Below are positions 23,946-34,871 of a stretch of DNA of 64,000 nt, one piece after another (positions within the stretch are counted from its first letter, which is position 1; every line of letters begins with the position of its first letter). The translations under genes were made by a program, and so were the position numbers. The notes under the pieces are model-generated. The model was given only the letters and a program-made list of their open reading frames with translations, was not told where the DNA came from and did no database searches. The DNA is from Excoecaria cochinchinensis (Eukaryota; Streptophyta; Magnoliopsida; Malpighiales; Euphorbiaceae): the NCBI GenBank assembly GCA_947683425.1, contig CANTUQ010000035.1:6681001-6745000 (forward strand). The letters are read 5' to 3'.

Positions 23946-24823
23946 AATGATGCGGAATCCCAAGGCTAAAGAACCCGAAACCCCTAAGAACACACAATAT
24001 GGCAAGAACATGAACAAGAAGAAACTCCCAATCTAAAGAACCCCCAAACAACATGTGAATGGAAATGCTTATGATAGATTGATTTATAAACACAAGAACA
24101 GAATTCGCCACAAAGTAAATACCTTGATAAGAAATAAGTTCTTGATGCAAAAGAAGAAGACAAGCAAATCCTCTCTCTTGAAGAAAATTCGGCCAAGCCA
24201 AATGATGATATTCAAAAGTGTTTAAAATCTGCCTTTTACAACTTATAATGAGGTATTTATAGCCCCCAAAAGGTAGGTAACCCTAAATAAGTCAAAAAGG
24301 CCACTTAACACATGGGCCTCCCACCAAACCCTGAATAAAAAGCCCACCTAACACATGGGCCTTCCACCAAATAACTAAAGCCCAAACTTATTAACTCTAA
24401 AATACAGCCCACAAGCCTAAAATAATTAAATTAAATTAGCCCAAGCTAAAATAAGCCCAACTCACTTAAAATAAGCCTATTAAGCTATATGAGGGTCCAA
24501 CTAAACAAATTAAAACAAAATAAGTCCAACATAATAAAATAAGTCCCTTGGGCCACCTAAAGCTACTCTACATGCTTAAAATAGTTGATCAAGCCCATTT
24601 GATTCTTCTCATGTCCATTCGGCCCCATTGGATTGGCATTGATGCCATTCGGCCCCAATCTCCCTTGACTTTCCATAATTTCCACAATTTGGCTCGTATA
24701 GGATTGTCATGATGGGTTGACCCCCCCTGTGCACGCATCAGGTACGAATCGAAAAGCAACATCATTTTTCACATTAAAAAAAATTTTCTGAGGAGACCTT
24801 AAACAAGATCCATACACATTAAA

Positions 24824-24910
24824 GGTTCGCGAGGAACCTAACAGGGACCTGATCAGTGTCCAAACATCCAAAGGTGTTGCAGCTAAAGAGACTCTATTAG
24901 GCATGCCTAA
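24824..24910 (-). other. LTR palindrome module (E2 LTR3)
   Basis: GGTTCGCGAGGAACC at 24824-24838 and TTAGGCATGCCTAA at 24897-24910. E4 inserted between the second GGTACCTTACGGGTAC unit (ending 21728) and this block. Confidence 0.75.
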
Positions 24911-25639
24911 CTATCCACTAGACTGACTCTCGCAGGTCATGCATCATTCAAATCATATGTTGAATCACATATTATATATCATCATACATAATCCAGAGTA
25001 TAGGAGACGTATACATATATTCATAATGTCAGTCATACCTCATACAATTCTCATTATGAAGCATACAATATAGTTCAATCAATACACTTTAGCACTATAC
25101 AGTGTTCTAAAACATATTATAGTCAAACATAGAACAATATTTTGCCAACGATTAACAATGCATAATCTTAATCATGCAATGATGTAATTTACATTTAAAC
25201 ATAGCATATTATTCTTAGAGAAAGTTCATGAGAAACTGTATGCATAACACCTATCACAATTTAATATAACATGCTCACAATAATAGTAACCATGATCATG
25301 GCATTCAACTCACTTATATATAATATGCAATACAAGACACGAATCACAATAATTAACATAGATAAACCAAAGAAAACTTCCATGTGTAACACACAATTAT
25401 ACTCACATTCACAACAAGAAATCATAAATAAGACATGCATAATCCAATATCATTCAATATCCTATAACATACAATATCGTATACATTACTTATTATTTGG
25501 CTAAGTCAAAATACCAATTATATCATTTGCACATTAAGAACACATAAATGAGGACTAAAGAACTCAAAACAGAAGAAATCGGATTGAAGAAGACCCAAAA
25601 ACGTTTGATGAAAACAGGAGGGATTGAGGCACTGAGGGA

Positions 25640-26030
25640 CACGAGTCCTGCCGAGGAGCACGACTCGTGCTCCTAAAGACTTCAGGGGCACGAGTCGTGT
25701 TGAGGAGCACGACTCGTGCTCCTACTTTTCGCCAGAGCATGTCTCGTGTTCGTGGAACACGACTCGTGCTCTAGCTCTCTACTCCCTCAGATGGCATAAA
25801 AGAGAAGAAAAAGAATAGAGGAAGGACACTCACAAGAGGAGCATGACTCACACACCCAAGCACGACTCGGACAGCCACACAGACAGCAAAACGAAGAGGG
25901 CAAAATATAGAAAAGATGAGAGGAAGAAAACAGATGGAGAAGGAAGAAAATCAGCATGTCTCGTGCTCTTGAGCACGATTCGTGCTCTTTGAGTACATCT
26001 CGTGCTCTTGAGCACGTCACGTGCTCGTCT
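25640..26030. repeat. E2 LTR3 palindrome array
   Basis: It has the same place and style as the LTR1 array (units on GAGCACGACTCGTGCTC at about 25650-25775 and 25950-26030). An extra unit sits near 25685-25715 that LTR1 lacks. Confidence 0.88.
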
Positions 26031-26954
26031 GCTCACAAAACCCACACTCTCCTAAGAACATGATGAACATCAAAATAATCCATTAACGAAAAACCCAAAA
26101 TGTCAAGAACAAAGGATATCAGATTCACGCGATTCCCATTCCAAATCAATATACAAACAGTTCAAACCTAAATCATGCATTACTAACACAATACCCAAAC
26201 AATTTATGCATAAACTCATATTAAAATACACAAATCACTGGAAATCAAACACACTTGCACATTCCTAATCCAAGGGGAAATGAAGATAGAGACAACCCAA
26301 ACTCAAAATGATAAAATTACAGAGCTCCCAAACCTAAAAATGACGATCCAAAATCACTCTTCAAGTTTCAATCTTCAGTCCTTTCCTTTCCTTTAAACTT
26401 CTTCTTGCAACCCAAAGCTTGCACAAACCAAAACCCAGAATTACTCTTTCAAAACCCTAACTCAAATAAAAACCAGTTGAAGAAGAAGAAGCAAATCCAA
26501 AATGCAGGAACCCTAAATCCCAACTTACCTCTTCAATCTTTCCTCTAAGACTTCCCAAAGAACTCCAGTTCACACACAAACCAGGGGATGAGGAGCAAGA
26601 AGGGAGAAGAGAGAAGAAAGAAAATGTGAAGGGGAGGAGCAGAGGGCAGAACGTGATCTGCCTCCTTCTCTCTTTCTTTTTCCTTTTTCTTATCTTCTCA
26701 CTAATTGCACACACACCCACCCGCCACATGGCAGCCTCCTATTGGTTCCAACCAAAATATCTTGTCTTATTACTCTTAAATCCTTTCACAAACTTGGACT
26801 TTACCCACTCACACAATTCTTTCCTTACAAACTTTAATTATCTTTTCAATTAGGTCCTTACTACTCCAATTCCACATGCACACATTACCAAAATACCCTC
26901 GCCTATCCCGACTTAGCATACACATTCCGGCTAGGCCCGATTTAGGGTGTGACA

Positions 26955-27290
26955 GTTAGAGTTGTTTAAGGACTACGACTACATTTTCGATTACCATCCG
27001 GGTAAGGCCAATGTGGTCGCAGATGCTTTGAGTAGGAAGTCAGTTTTGTCTTTGTTCTTCAGATGGTTCTAATTGAGATTTGATTCTGATGGGACTTTGG
27101 TTGCCCAATTGAGACTGAAGCCTACTTTGAGACAGTTGATAGTGGATGCTCAGAAGGATGATGTGAGATTGCAACGGACTTTGCTAGAGGTTCAGCAGGG
27201 TAAGCAATCAGAGTTCTCGGTTTTGGATGGGGTGCTTCTGTATAGGAATCGTTTGTATGTGCTCGAGAATGATGAGTTAAGGAAATAGCT
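26955..27290 (+). pseudogene. E1 RNase H end and integrase linker
   Basis: After the GTTAG duplication the frame resumes with LFKDYDYIFDYHPGKANVV and ADALSRK, the conserved end of the gypsy RNase H. The linker (LRLKPTLRQLIVDAQ, then LLYRNRLYVL) leads to integrase. Stops are at 27070 (TAA) and 27286 (TAG, where E3 reads Gln). Confidence 0.85.
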
Positions 27291-28536
27291 TTTGAGTGAG
27301 GCACACACTACGGTTTTCACTATGCATCCCCGGTGGTGAGAAAATTTATCAAGACATGAAGCAATTCTATTGGTGGTCTGGCATGAAGAGAGACATTGTG
27401 GATTATGTGGCCAAGTGTTTGACCTGTCAGTAGGTAAAGGCTGAGCATCAAGTCCCTTTGGGATTCCTCACTCCTTTGCCCGTCCCTGAGTGGAAATGGG
27501 ATGACATCGCTATGGATTTCGTATCGGGTTTGCCGTTGACTCAGAGGAAGCATGATTCGGTTTGGGTGATTGTGGATCGGCTTACAAAGTCAGCTCATTT
27601 TCTGCAAGTTAGAGTGGATTATTCGATGGATAAGCTAGCCAATATTTATGTGGATGAGGTAGTTAGATTGCATGGAGTGCCGTTGTCTATAGTGTTGGAT
27701 CGGAATCCAAGGTTCACATCGAAGTTTTGGAAGGAATTCCAAAGAGCTTTGGGTACCAAGTTGAATTTCAGTATAGTATTTCATCCTCAGACAGATGGGC
27801 AGTCAGAGAGGGTCATTCAGATTTTGAAGGATATGTTGCGGGCTTGTGCTTTGGAATTTTCAGGTAGTTGGGACAGATATGTGCAGCTTATAGAGTTTGC
27901 CTACAACAACAGTTATCAGTTGTGCATTGGTATGTTGCCGTATGAAGCTTTATATGGTCGACCGTGTAGGACTCCGGTTTGTTGGACAGAGTTAATCGAG
28001 CGATCTTTCATTGGGCCAGAGATGATTAGAGATACCAAAGAGAAGATCAGAGTTGTGCAGCGGAATCTAAAGGTGGCTAAGGATAGGTAGAGGTCCTATG
28101 CCAATTTGAAGAGAAAGGATATTCGGTTTGAAGTCTGGGACAAGGTTTTCCTTAAGGTTTCACCTTGGAGGAAAGTGTTGCGATTCGGTAAGAAAGGTAA
28201 GGTTAGTCCTCGGTTTATTGGACCTTATGAGGTATTAGCAAAGGTTGGTCTGGTAGCTTATAGGTTGGCATTACCGATAGAGTTGGCGAAGTTGCACGAT
28301 GTATTTCACATTTCTATGCTTTGTCGGTATAGATCAGATCCTTCGCATGTGTTGTCAGTCCAAGATGTGCAAGTGCAGACAGATTATTCGTATAATGAGG
28401 AACAAGGTATTATGGCATCATCATGGTATTGAAGAAGCAACTTGGGAACCAGAGGCAACGATGAGGACTCAGTATCCACAGCTTTTCAGTTCAGGTGAGA
28501 ATTTCGAGGAAAAAATTCCTATTAGTAGGGGAGAGT
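27291..28536 (+). pseudogene. E1 integrase with chromodomain-like tail
   Basis: The zinc-binding part keeps AHTTVFTMHP...MKQFYWW and CLTC, with a 1-nt insertion near 27333 and a TAG near 27431. The core has the catalytic set WDDIAMDFVSGLP (Asp), VLDRNPRF (Asp) and GQSERVIQ (Glu). The C-terminal block SPRFIGPYEVL...HDVFHISML follows. The end WHHHGIEEATWEPEATM is chromodomain-like, which targets related elements to heterochromatin. A TAG at 28088 and a shift near 28405 break it. The protein end (NFEEKIPISRGEL) abuts the purine tract. Confidence 0.87.
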
Positions 28537-28609
28537 TGTAACACCCCGTTTACCCACTAGAAGATGGAGCCATTTGTGCATGTGTACATGATGTGTGTGA
28601 AGGCATGTG
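28537..28609 (+). repeat. E1 3' LTR, first 73 bp
   Basis: It starts TGTAACACCCCGTTTACCC straight after the purine tract AGTAGGGGAGAG. It is cut by E3 at the duplication ATAAG (28610-28614) and resumes after 38447. Confidence 0.88.
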
Positions 28610-29035
28610 ATAAGTGTAACACCCCTTACCCGTACTTAGGCGATCCCATCCGATAAGGAGTGAGATGCCGTATGAGTAAAGGTGCCACCACACAGATACA
28701 GAATATACATACATTCATACATAAACATACATGCCGAAATACAGGGTAATTTTAAACTTTACAACACCAAACATGAAATAAGCTGATCATGCATTAATAT
28801 AATGGAAGTCATTACGTTACTGTTCTGATCAACTAAGAGGTATAATAGATAATTACAAATGCCAAAAATACATATACAGAAGCGGAAGCTATTACAAAAT
28901 CAATATAAGAGAGTTCTATACAAAAAGAATCTCAAAATACAAAACTCAGTCCTATTCTAATCCCTGCTATGTTGGCTTAGACTGCGGTGACTCTCCCAAG
29001 ACAACTCCTTCCGCACCTGCATGGGTAAACACACC

Positions 29036-29062
29036 GTGCTAAGCGATAAACGCTTAGTGGGG
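29036..29062 (-). other. LTR hairpin (E3 left)
   Basis: Perfect CTAAGCG-ataaa-CGCTTAG stem. Confidence 0.8.
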
Positions 29063-29337
29063 AAACACACATATAGTATAAGAATGACCACTCACAATGG
29101 TCGTCAAGGCAATACACATGCGAACTTCATGAACATAAATACAATAATCATTGCATAACAATAGCATATACTCATGCTCACATACATAAAGCTGTCCATC
29201 AGATAGTTCGTAACAATATTCATATATTCATAACATATTACACTTTTCACCATTGAATCCATTCATAAATCACATACATTTTCTCATATTACAAATCATA
29301 CAAGGCACCTGCTGACTGAGGGAGTGGATAACGAGTA

Positions 29338-29557
29338 TACGGACAGTACTTTACGGGTACGAGCCGATACGGACAGTACTTTACGGGTACGAGCCGATAA
29401 AATCAAGATCCTTTTAACTTTTGCAAAGCATTTTCAAAGGGGACCTTAAACAAGATCCTTTCTTATAAGGGTTCGCGAGGAACCAAACGAGGACCTGATC
29501 GGGGTCCAAACTTATCAAAGGGCGCTGCAGCTAAGAGACTCTATTAGGCATGCCTAA
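29338..29557 (-). other. LTR palindrome module (E3 left)
   Basis: Two ACGGGTACGAGCCGATA units, GGTTCGCGAGGAACC and TTAGGCATGCCTAA. The right LTR (36618-36807) has one unit, the same hairpin at 36720-36734 and the same palindrome at 36794-36807. Confidence 0.75.
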
Positions 29558-29704
29558 CTATCCACTTACTAGACTCTAGCAGGTCATGCATAAACCATTC
29601 AATTCATTTCATAAGATATTAAACATAAATCTCATAAGCACTAAAGGAAACTGGAGTTCAAAACCACACGCAGTGAAGGAAAAATTCATTCAACATACAG
29701 GAAT

Positions 29705-30012
29705 TGTCGCGCTCGCGACAGAGACCGAAGTCTCTTCACTGCGCGCGCGATGAATTTCGCGACCGCAAGGAGGACGGAAGGCCAGGCTCTGTCGTGCTCA
29801 CGACGAGTGTCGCGATCGTGACAGAGAACAAAAATGTGGCTATCGCGGGCTCGCGATAACACTTGGCCAACATTGTGCTCTGTCGCGATCGCGACAGAGG
29901 ATGCTCAACACCTCAGCTGTCGCGGGCTCACGGCGGGATCGCGTGCTCGTGACAGTGAAGCTCCAATCACCGCTCTCTGTCGCGCTCGCGACAGGTGTCG
30001 CGATCACCACAG
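29705..30012. repeat. E3 left LTR palindrome array (TCGCGA type)
   Basis: TGTCGCGCTCGCGACA at 29705-29720 and the perfect TGTCGCGATCGCGACA at 29881-29896, whose symmetry extends to 29878-29899. Further units such as TATCGCG-ggct-CGCGATA and the edge unit near 29980-30012 complete it. The first 16-mer is identical to two units in S1. Confidence 0.9.
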
Positions 30013-30487
30013 CATTCGGGATTTCGAAAATTTGCAGAATTCTGCAGATTTTCCTCCTCCAGAAATCACCCATACACAGACAAAATCCAACCATGAGCCT
30101 CTTACCTCAAACCCAGCCATCCAATAGCATCAACAACCATAATATGACATTTAATAACAAGAAATTTCATACAATACATTAATTTAAACCTCCAATTTCA
30201 AGATTCAACCAAAAACCCAATTTATGCCCAAAACCACATCAATTCCCAAATTACAAAAATTAACTCATGCTCTTGCAAGATCCACATTCAAAAACAATAA
30301 CCCATATCATACATACCATAGCAAAGGCATATCACAACCCAATTTCCACAAATCATCAAGAACACATACATGAACATATTTACATGCAAAAGCAAGAAAA
30401 TCCCAAACCTTCAAATCCTTAGCTCCTATTGCTTGGATCCACTAGTTCCAGCCTTCTCCTTGGCCTTTGGCTCGCGAGGAGGCTCAA

Positions 30488-30600
30488 CTAAGTACAAACA
30501 AGCACCCAAACACCAAGAACACAAACCCTAGCTTAGATCAAACCCAAGAAGAAGAAGAATAATATGCATGAATAACCAAAAGAAAAAAGCATAAGCTTAC
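30488..30600 (-). other. E3 left LTR candidate leader intron
   Basis: Donor TTG|GTAAGCTT at 30600, 113 nt, acceptor GTACTTAG at 30488. The next frame reads EPPREPKAKEKAGTSGSKQ then TAG. Confidence 0.55.
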
Positions 30601-31168
30601 CAAGGAAGATGAAAGGGAGTAATTAATTCCACCACTTGAGCTTGAATCTAAGTAGAACTCTTAGGACAGTGCAAAGGAGGAAGAAGAAGAAGAAGAAGAA
30701 GAAGAAGAGAAAACAGGAATGGGTTTCAAAAAAATCAGATTTCCCTTTTTCATTTCCTCTTTCCCCATCTTTCTTTCCCCTTTACACATGTCAACCATCT
30801 AATGGAGGAGATCATTTACTCACACCCTAACTAAATGTATCACATGCACACAAGACTCTCCCACTAATGCATACCCTACAAATGTGTGAACACACACTTT
30901 CAATGATTTCTCCAAACAAAACACCCTACAAATGTATGCATGCCTACACACTACAATAACCCACTGGTGTATACCCTACTATGGTGCACTCACGCACACA
31001 CAAATCTGACCCAACTAATTCACACCATAGTGCAACACATGCACACACGCACCAGAAAAACTCCAAATCATACAATATTACCAAAATGCCCTTATTATGC
31101 TAGACTTATACAAATGCACACACGTACATATATGGCTCATTCAACTAGGGGGCAAACGTGGTGTGACA

Positions 31169-31183
31169 ACTCTCCCCTACTAA
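31169..31183 (-). other. E3 polypurine tract
   Basis: The reverse complement is TTAGTAGGGGAGAGT, directly upstream of the 3' LTR and overlapping the end of the polyprotein frame. Confidence 0.8.
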
Positions 31184-32207
31184 CAAGAATTTCGTCATCG
31201 AAATTCTCACCTGATCTGAACAACTGCGAGTACTGAATTCTCATCGACTCCTCTGGTTCCCATGTTGCTTCCTTGATCCCATGGTGATTCCACAAAACCT
31301 TGACCAAAGGAATCTGCTTATTCCTCAACTGTCTTACTTCTCACGCTAACATAGCTCTAGGCTCCTCATCGTAGGAAAAATCTGATTGCACTTGAACTTC
31401 TTGAACTGACAAAACATGAGAAGGATCCGATCTATACCGACGGAGCATCGAAATGTGAAACACATCATGAAGCTTCGATAATTCCATCGGCAAAGCCAAT
31501 CTGTAAGCTACTGGACCAACTCTTACCAACACCTCATACGGACCAATAAAGCGAGGACTAAGCTTTCCTTTCTTCCCAAACCGAAGCACTTTTCTCCAAG
31601 GAGAAACTTTAAGAAAAACTTTATCCCCAACTTCAAATTGCACATCTTTTCTCTTCAGGTTGGAATAAGACTTCTGTCGATCCTTAGCTGCTTTCAAGTT
31701 CCGCTGCACAACTCTGATCTTCTCCTCTGTATCTCTAACCAGATCTGGCCCAATCACTGACCTCTCAGATAACTCTGTCCAACAAACTGGAGTCCTACAC
31801 TGACGTCCATACAAGGCCTCATACGGTGATATACCAATACTCGACTGAAAACTGTTGTTGTAGGCAAACTCCATCAGCGACACATACTTGTCCCACTACC
31901 TGGAAAATCCAAAACACATGCTCTTAACATATCCTCTAAGATCTGAATCACTCGCTCGGACTGACCATCTGTCTGAGGATGAAACGCTGTACTGAAATTC
32001 AGCTTGGTACCCAAGGCCCATTGCAACTCTTTCCAGAACATAGATGTGAACCTTGGATCTCGGTCTAAAACTATAGACAAAGGCACTCCATGCAACCGAA
32101 CTATCTCATCCACATAGATACTGGCCAATCTATCTATCTGGTAGTCCATCCTAACCGGTAGAAAGTGAGCAGACTTCGTGAGTCGATCTATAATAACCCA
32201 AACAGAA
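31169..32207 (-). pseudogene. E3 integrase core, C-terminal part and chromodomain-like tail
   Basis: The core motifs VLDRDPRF (second Asp) and GQSERVIQ (Glu) lie at 32149-31874. A 1-nt deletion near 31895 (FPGS|GTSM) shifts the frame into 31883-31341, which carries EFAYNNSF, YEALYGRQCRTPVCW, SPRFIGPYEVL and HDVFHISML. A TGA near 31341 replaces an Arg codon. The same frame then continues with VLWNHHGIKEATWEPEESM (chromodomain-like) to NFDDEILVSRGEL. Integrase inserts the cDNA, and a chromodomain would bias the target. Confidence 0.9.
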
Positions 32208-32654
32208 TCATGCTTTTTTCTGAGTCAAGGGCAACCCAGAAACAAAATCCATGGCGATATCATCCCACTTCCACTCCGGAACGGACAAAGGCATGAGCAA
32301 TCCAGAAGGAACTTGGTGCTCAGCCTTAACCTGCTGATATGTCAAGCACTTGGATACAAAGTCTACTATTTCCCTCTTCATACCCGACCACCAATAAAAT
32401 TGCTTCATATCCCGGTACATCTTGTTACCCCCGGGATGCATGGTGAAAACTGTACTATGTGCCTCAACCAAAAGCTGTCTTTTTAACTCTTTATTATTCG
32501 GTACACACAAACGGTTTCTAAACAGAAGAACCCCATCCTGAATCGAAAACTCTGACTGCTTGCTTAAACTAACCTCTTCCACAATCCGTTGAAGCTTCTC
32601 ATCAACCTTCTGAGCATCCACTATCCTCTGCCTCAAGGTAGGCTTGACCCTCAA
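32208..32654 (-). pseudogene. E3 integrase N-terminal zinc-binding part
   Basis: The frame starts after an in-frame TAG at 32655-32657 (E1 reads Gln there). It contains LLFRNRLCVP, the His pair in AHSTVFTMHPGG, MKQFYWWSGM and CLTYQQ. The last Cys of the HHCC set is Tyr. It ends in WDDIAMDFVSGLPLTQKKA, which carries the first catalytic Asp. An extra A in a poly-A run near 32215 breaks the frame. Confidence 0.88.
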
Positions 32655-34871
32655 CTAAGATATCAAAGCCCCATCTGAACAAAACTTCCATCTAAACCGT
32701 CTCAAAAATAAGGCAGAAACTAACTTCCGACTCAAAGCATCTGCGACTACATTGGCCTTACCCGGATGGTAATCCACAATGCAATCATAATCCTTAAACA
32801 GCTCAAGCCATCGACATTGCCTCATATTCAGTTCCTTCTGAGTCAGGAAATACTTCAAACTCTTGTGGTCCGTAGAGATCCTGCACTTCTCTCTATATAA
32901 ATAATGATGCCAAATCTTCAAAGCAAAAACAACCGCTGCTAACTCAAGATCATGCGTCGGGTAATTCCTCTCATGTGGCTTCAACTGCTGAGAAGCATAA
33001 GCCACAATCTTACCTTCCTGCATCAGAACACATCCTAGACCAACACCTGAAGCATCGCTATACATAACAAACTCCTTACCCGAGGTGGGTTGAGTTAGTA
33101 TAGGAGCTTCAACCAACAACTGCTTCAACCTCTCAAAACAAGCCTGAGACTTATCCGACCACTCGAACTTAACTCCTTTCCTCAGCGACTTAGTCATCAG
33201 AGCAGCAATCACAGAGAAACCCTTAACAAACCGACGGTAGTAACCCTCAAGACCAAGGAAACTCCTCACTTCCTGAACATTCCTAGGAGCTTTCCAATCG
33301 ACTATCGCCTCAATCTTAGCTGGATCTACTTGAATACCCTTAGCTGAAACTATGTGGCCCAAAAACGACACTTCCCGAAGCCAAAAATCACACTTACTCA
33401 ACTTGGCAAACAACTGATGTTCCCTTAACACTTGCAAAACAAATCGGAGATGCTCCTCATGCTCAGACTCATCCTTAGAATACACCAGGATATCATCTAT
33501 AAACACCACCACAAACCGGTCTAAGTATGGCCTAAACACTCGGTTCATCAAATCCATGAATGCCGCTGGAGCATTAGTCAAACCAAACGGCATCACAAGG
33601 AACTCATAATGGCCATACCGAGTCCGAAATGCGGTCTTAACCACATCCTCATCCTTAACACGAAGCTGATAATACCCCGACCGTAGATCTATCTTAGAGA
33701 AAACACCGGAACCCCGAAGCTGATCAAACAAATCCTCGACTCTAGGCAACGGATACTTGTTCTTCACTGTGACCTTATTGATGTGCCTGTAGTCTATACA
33801 CATCCTCAAGGATCCATCCTTCTTCTTAACAAATAGAACCGAAGCTCTCCAAGGAGATATGCTGGGTCGAATAAACCCCTTATCCAATAGCACTTGTAGT
33901 TGAGTTTTAAGTTCTCTGAACTCCACAGGAGCCATCCGATAAGGTGCTTTCAATACAGGTGTGGTACCCGGCATAATCTCTATGGCTAGCTCAACTTCCC
34001 TCTCTGGAGGCAATCCCAGCAATTCACTTGGAAAAACATCATCGAACTCTCGAACAACAGGGATGTCCTCAATCCTAACTTGCTCCCTCTTGGAATCCAA
34101 AACTACAGCCAGAAAAGCCTCACAACCCTTTCTCAAAAACCTCTTGGCTTGAATCGCAGAAATCACATTGTTCACAGAACTCGCACCCAAACCTCTTACA
34201 AACACTGGAGCTTGATTCCTATCCCGAAGCACGAAGGTCTTCCTATGACAATCAACTACCGCTCGATGCTCACCCAACCAATCCATACCCAAAATCAAAT
34301 CATACTCTCTAAAGGGCAACTCTATCAAATCCACAGGGAACTCAACTCCCTCAACCAACAAAGGACAATTCCTATAAACTCTACTCACACTGACACTATG
34401 CCTTAATGGATTGGTCACACAAATCTCATAGTCTAACTGATCTACCACATGCAACTTATCAATTATCTTATCTGTGCACAAATATGATTGTGTGGAACCA
34501 GGATCTATTAGAGCATATAATTCAGTGTTATGGAGTAGGAACTTACCAGCAATCACATCAGGGGCATCCTGCTCCTCTCTGGCTCTAACTGCATAAGCTC
34601 TAGCTGCTACCGGTGGTGGACGCTCAACGGTCTCAGAAACAGCTCCCTCTCTAGGTCGACCGCCTCGACCTCTACCTCTACCTCTACCTCTTGCAGCCTG
34701 GGAAACATTCGATCCAACTCTGCTAGCTCCTCCCTGAGGTCTCGAATCCTCACCCAACAGTGGACAATTAGCCAAACGGTGCTCGGTGCTCCCACACTCA
34801 AAGCACCCACCAGTGAGCCACCTATACTCACCCCGGTGAGCCTTGCTGCAGTTCTCACAAACAGGTATCAC
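32655..34871 (-). CDS. pol: E3 pol: nucleocapsid end, protease, RT and RNase H
   Basis: This 738-codon frame is the longest coding stretch in the window. In order it has Cys/His boxes CENCSKAHRGEY and CFECGSTEHRLANC (residues about 5-37), and the protease motif YALIDPGSTQSYL (about 115-127) with DLILGMDWL. RT follows with RMCIDYRHINKVTVKNKYPL, FSKIDLRSGYYQLRV and the catalytic FIDDILVYS (about residues 447-455). Its connection block is SFLGLEGYYRRFVKGFS. RNase H has EFVMYSDASGVGLGCVLMQ and ends VDYHPGKANVVADALSRK. The apparent ATG is internal: a 1-nt shift near 34975 separates it from Gag. It copies the element RNA into DNA inside Gag particles. Confidence 0.95.
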   Translation of the reverse strand: MIPVCENCSKAHRGEYRWLTGGCFECGSTEHRLANCPLLGEDSRPQGGASRVGSNVSQAARGRGRGRGRGGRPREGAVSETVERPPPVAARAYAVRAREEQDAPDVIAGKFLLHNTELYALIDPGSTQSYLCTDKIIDKLHVVDQLDYEICVTNPLRHSVSVSRVYRNCPLLVEGVEFPVDLIELPFREYDLILGMDWLGEHRAVVDCHRKTFVLRDRNQAPVFVRGLGASSVNNVISAIQAKRFLRKGCEAFLAVVLDSKREQVRIEDIPVVREFDDVFPSELLGLPPEREVELAIEIMPGTTPVLKAPYRMAPVEFRELKTQLQVLLDKGFIRPSISPWRASVLFVKKKDGSLRMCIDYRHINKVTVKNKYPLPRVEDLFDQLRGSGVFSKIDLRSGYYQLRVKDEDVVKTAFRTRYGHYEFLVMPFGLTNAPAAFMDLMNRVFRPYLDRFVVVFIDDILVYSKDESEHEEHLRFVLQVLREHQLFAKLSKCDFWLREVSFLGHIVSAKGIQVDPAKIEAIVDWKAPRNVQEVRSFLGLEGYYRRFVKGFSVIAALMTKSLRKGVKFEWSDKSQACFERLKQLLVEAPILTQPTSGKEFVMYSDASGVGLGCVLMQEGKIVAYASQQLKPHERNYPTHDLELAAVVFALKIWHHYLYREKCRISTDHKSLKYFLTQKELNMRQCRWLELFKDYDCIVDYHPGKANVVADALSRKLVSALFLRRFRWKFCSDGALIS

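Larger units (their letters stand above)
21729..24740 (-). mobile_element. E4: small non-autonomous LTR element
   Basis: Two near-identical LTRs, 21729-22523 (795 bp) and 23948-24740 (793 bp), start TGATGCGGAA and end CACGCATCA. They flank a 1,424-bp interior. The duplication GGTAC is at 21724-21728 and 24741-24745. The primer site lies at 23934-23945 (TGGTATCAGAGC in reverse complement), so the element is on the - strand. No gag or pol domain is recognisable, and mobilisation in trans is inferred. Confidence 0.92.
2645..26954 (-). mobile_element. E2: three-LTR / two-interior non-autonomous Ty3/gypsy array
   Basis: The boundaries are TGTAACACC at 2645 and GGTGTGACA at 26954, flanked by the 5-bp duplication GTTAG (2640-2644 and 26955-26959). 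Inside, three LTRs of about 3.94-3.99 kb (2645-6596, 14641-18577, and 19950-26954 with E4 inside) alternate with two interiors of about 1.37 kb. The - strand orientation follows from the primer sites beside the LTRs at 14641 and 19950 and from the purine tracts after 6596 and 18577. One duplication around the whole array fits unequal recombination between LTRs of one insertion. There is no pol, so it must have moved in trans. S1, S2 and E4 are later insertions into it. Confidence 0.92.
19950..26954 (-). repeat. E2 LTR copy 3, split by E4
   Basis: Without E4 and its 5-bp duplication the LTR is about 3,988 bp. It is the outer 5' LTR and abuts the right GTTAG duplication. Landmarks are hairpin 20418-20444, GGTTCGCGAGGAACC 24824-24838, TTAGGCATGCCTAA 24897-24910 and palindromes 25640-26030. 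Its first base pair after T is mutated (TATAACACC). It holds no gene. Confidence 0.92.
28615..31168 (-). repeat. E3 left (3') LTR
   Basis: 2,554 bp. It holds hairpin 29036-29062, two GGGTACGAGCCGAT units (29338-29398), GGTTCGCGAGGAACC (29470-29484), TTAGGCATGCCTAA (29544-29557), palindromes 29705-30012, candidate intron 30488-30600 and a (GAA)n run at about 30677-30710. No gene is seen. Confidence 0.93.

Noticed and set aside
29834..30182. Arg/Ala/Ser-rich ORFs in E3 LTRs (also 36908-37456)
   Set aside because: They translate the TCGCGA palindromes. Similar text appears on both strands and in several frames.
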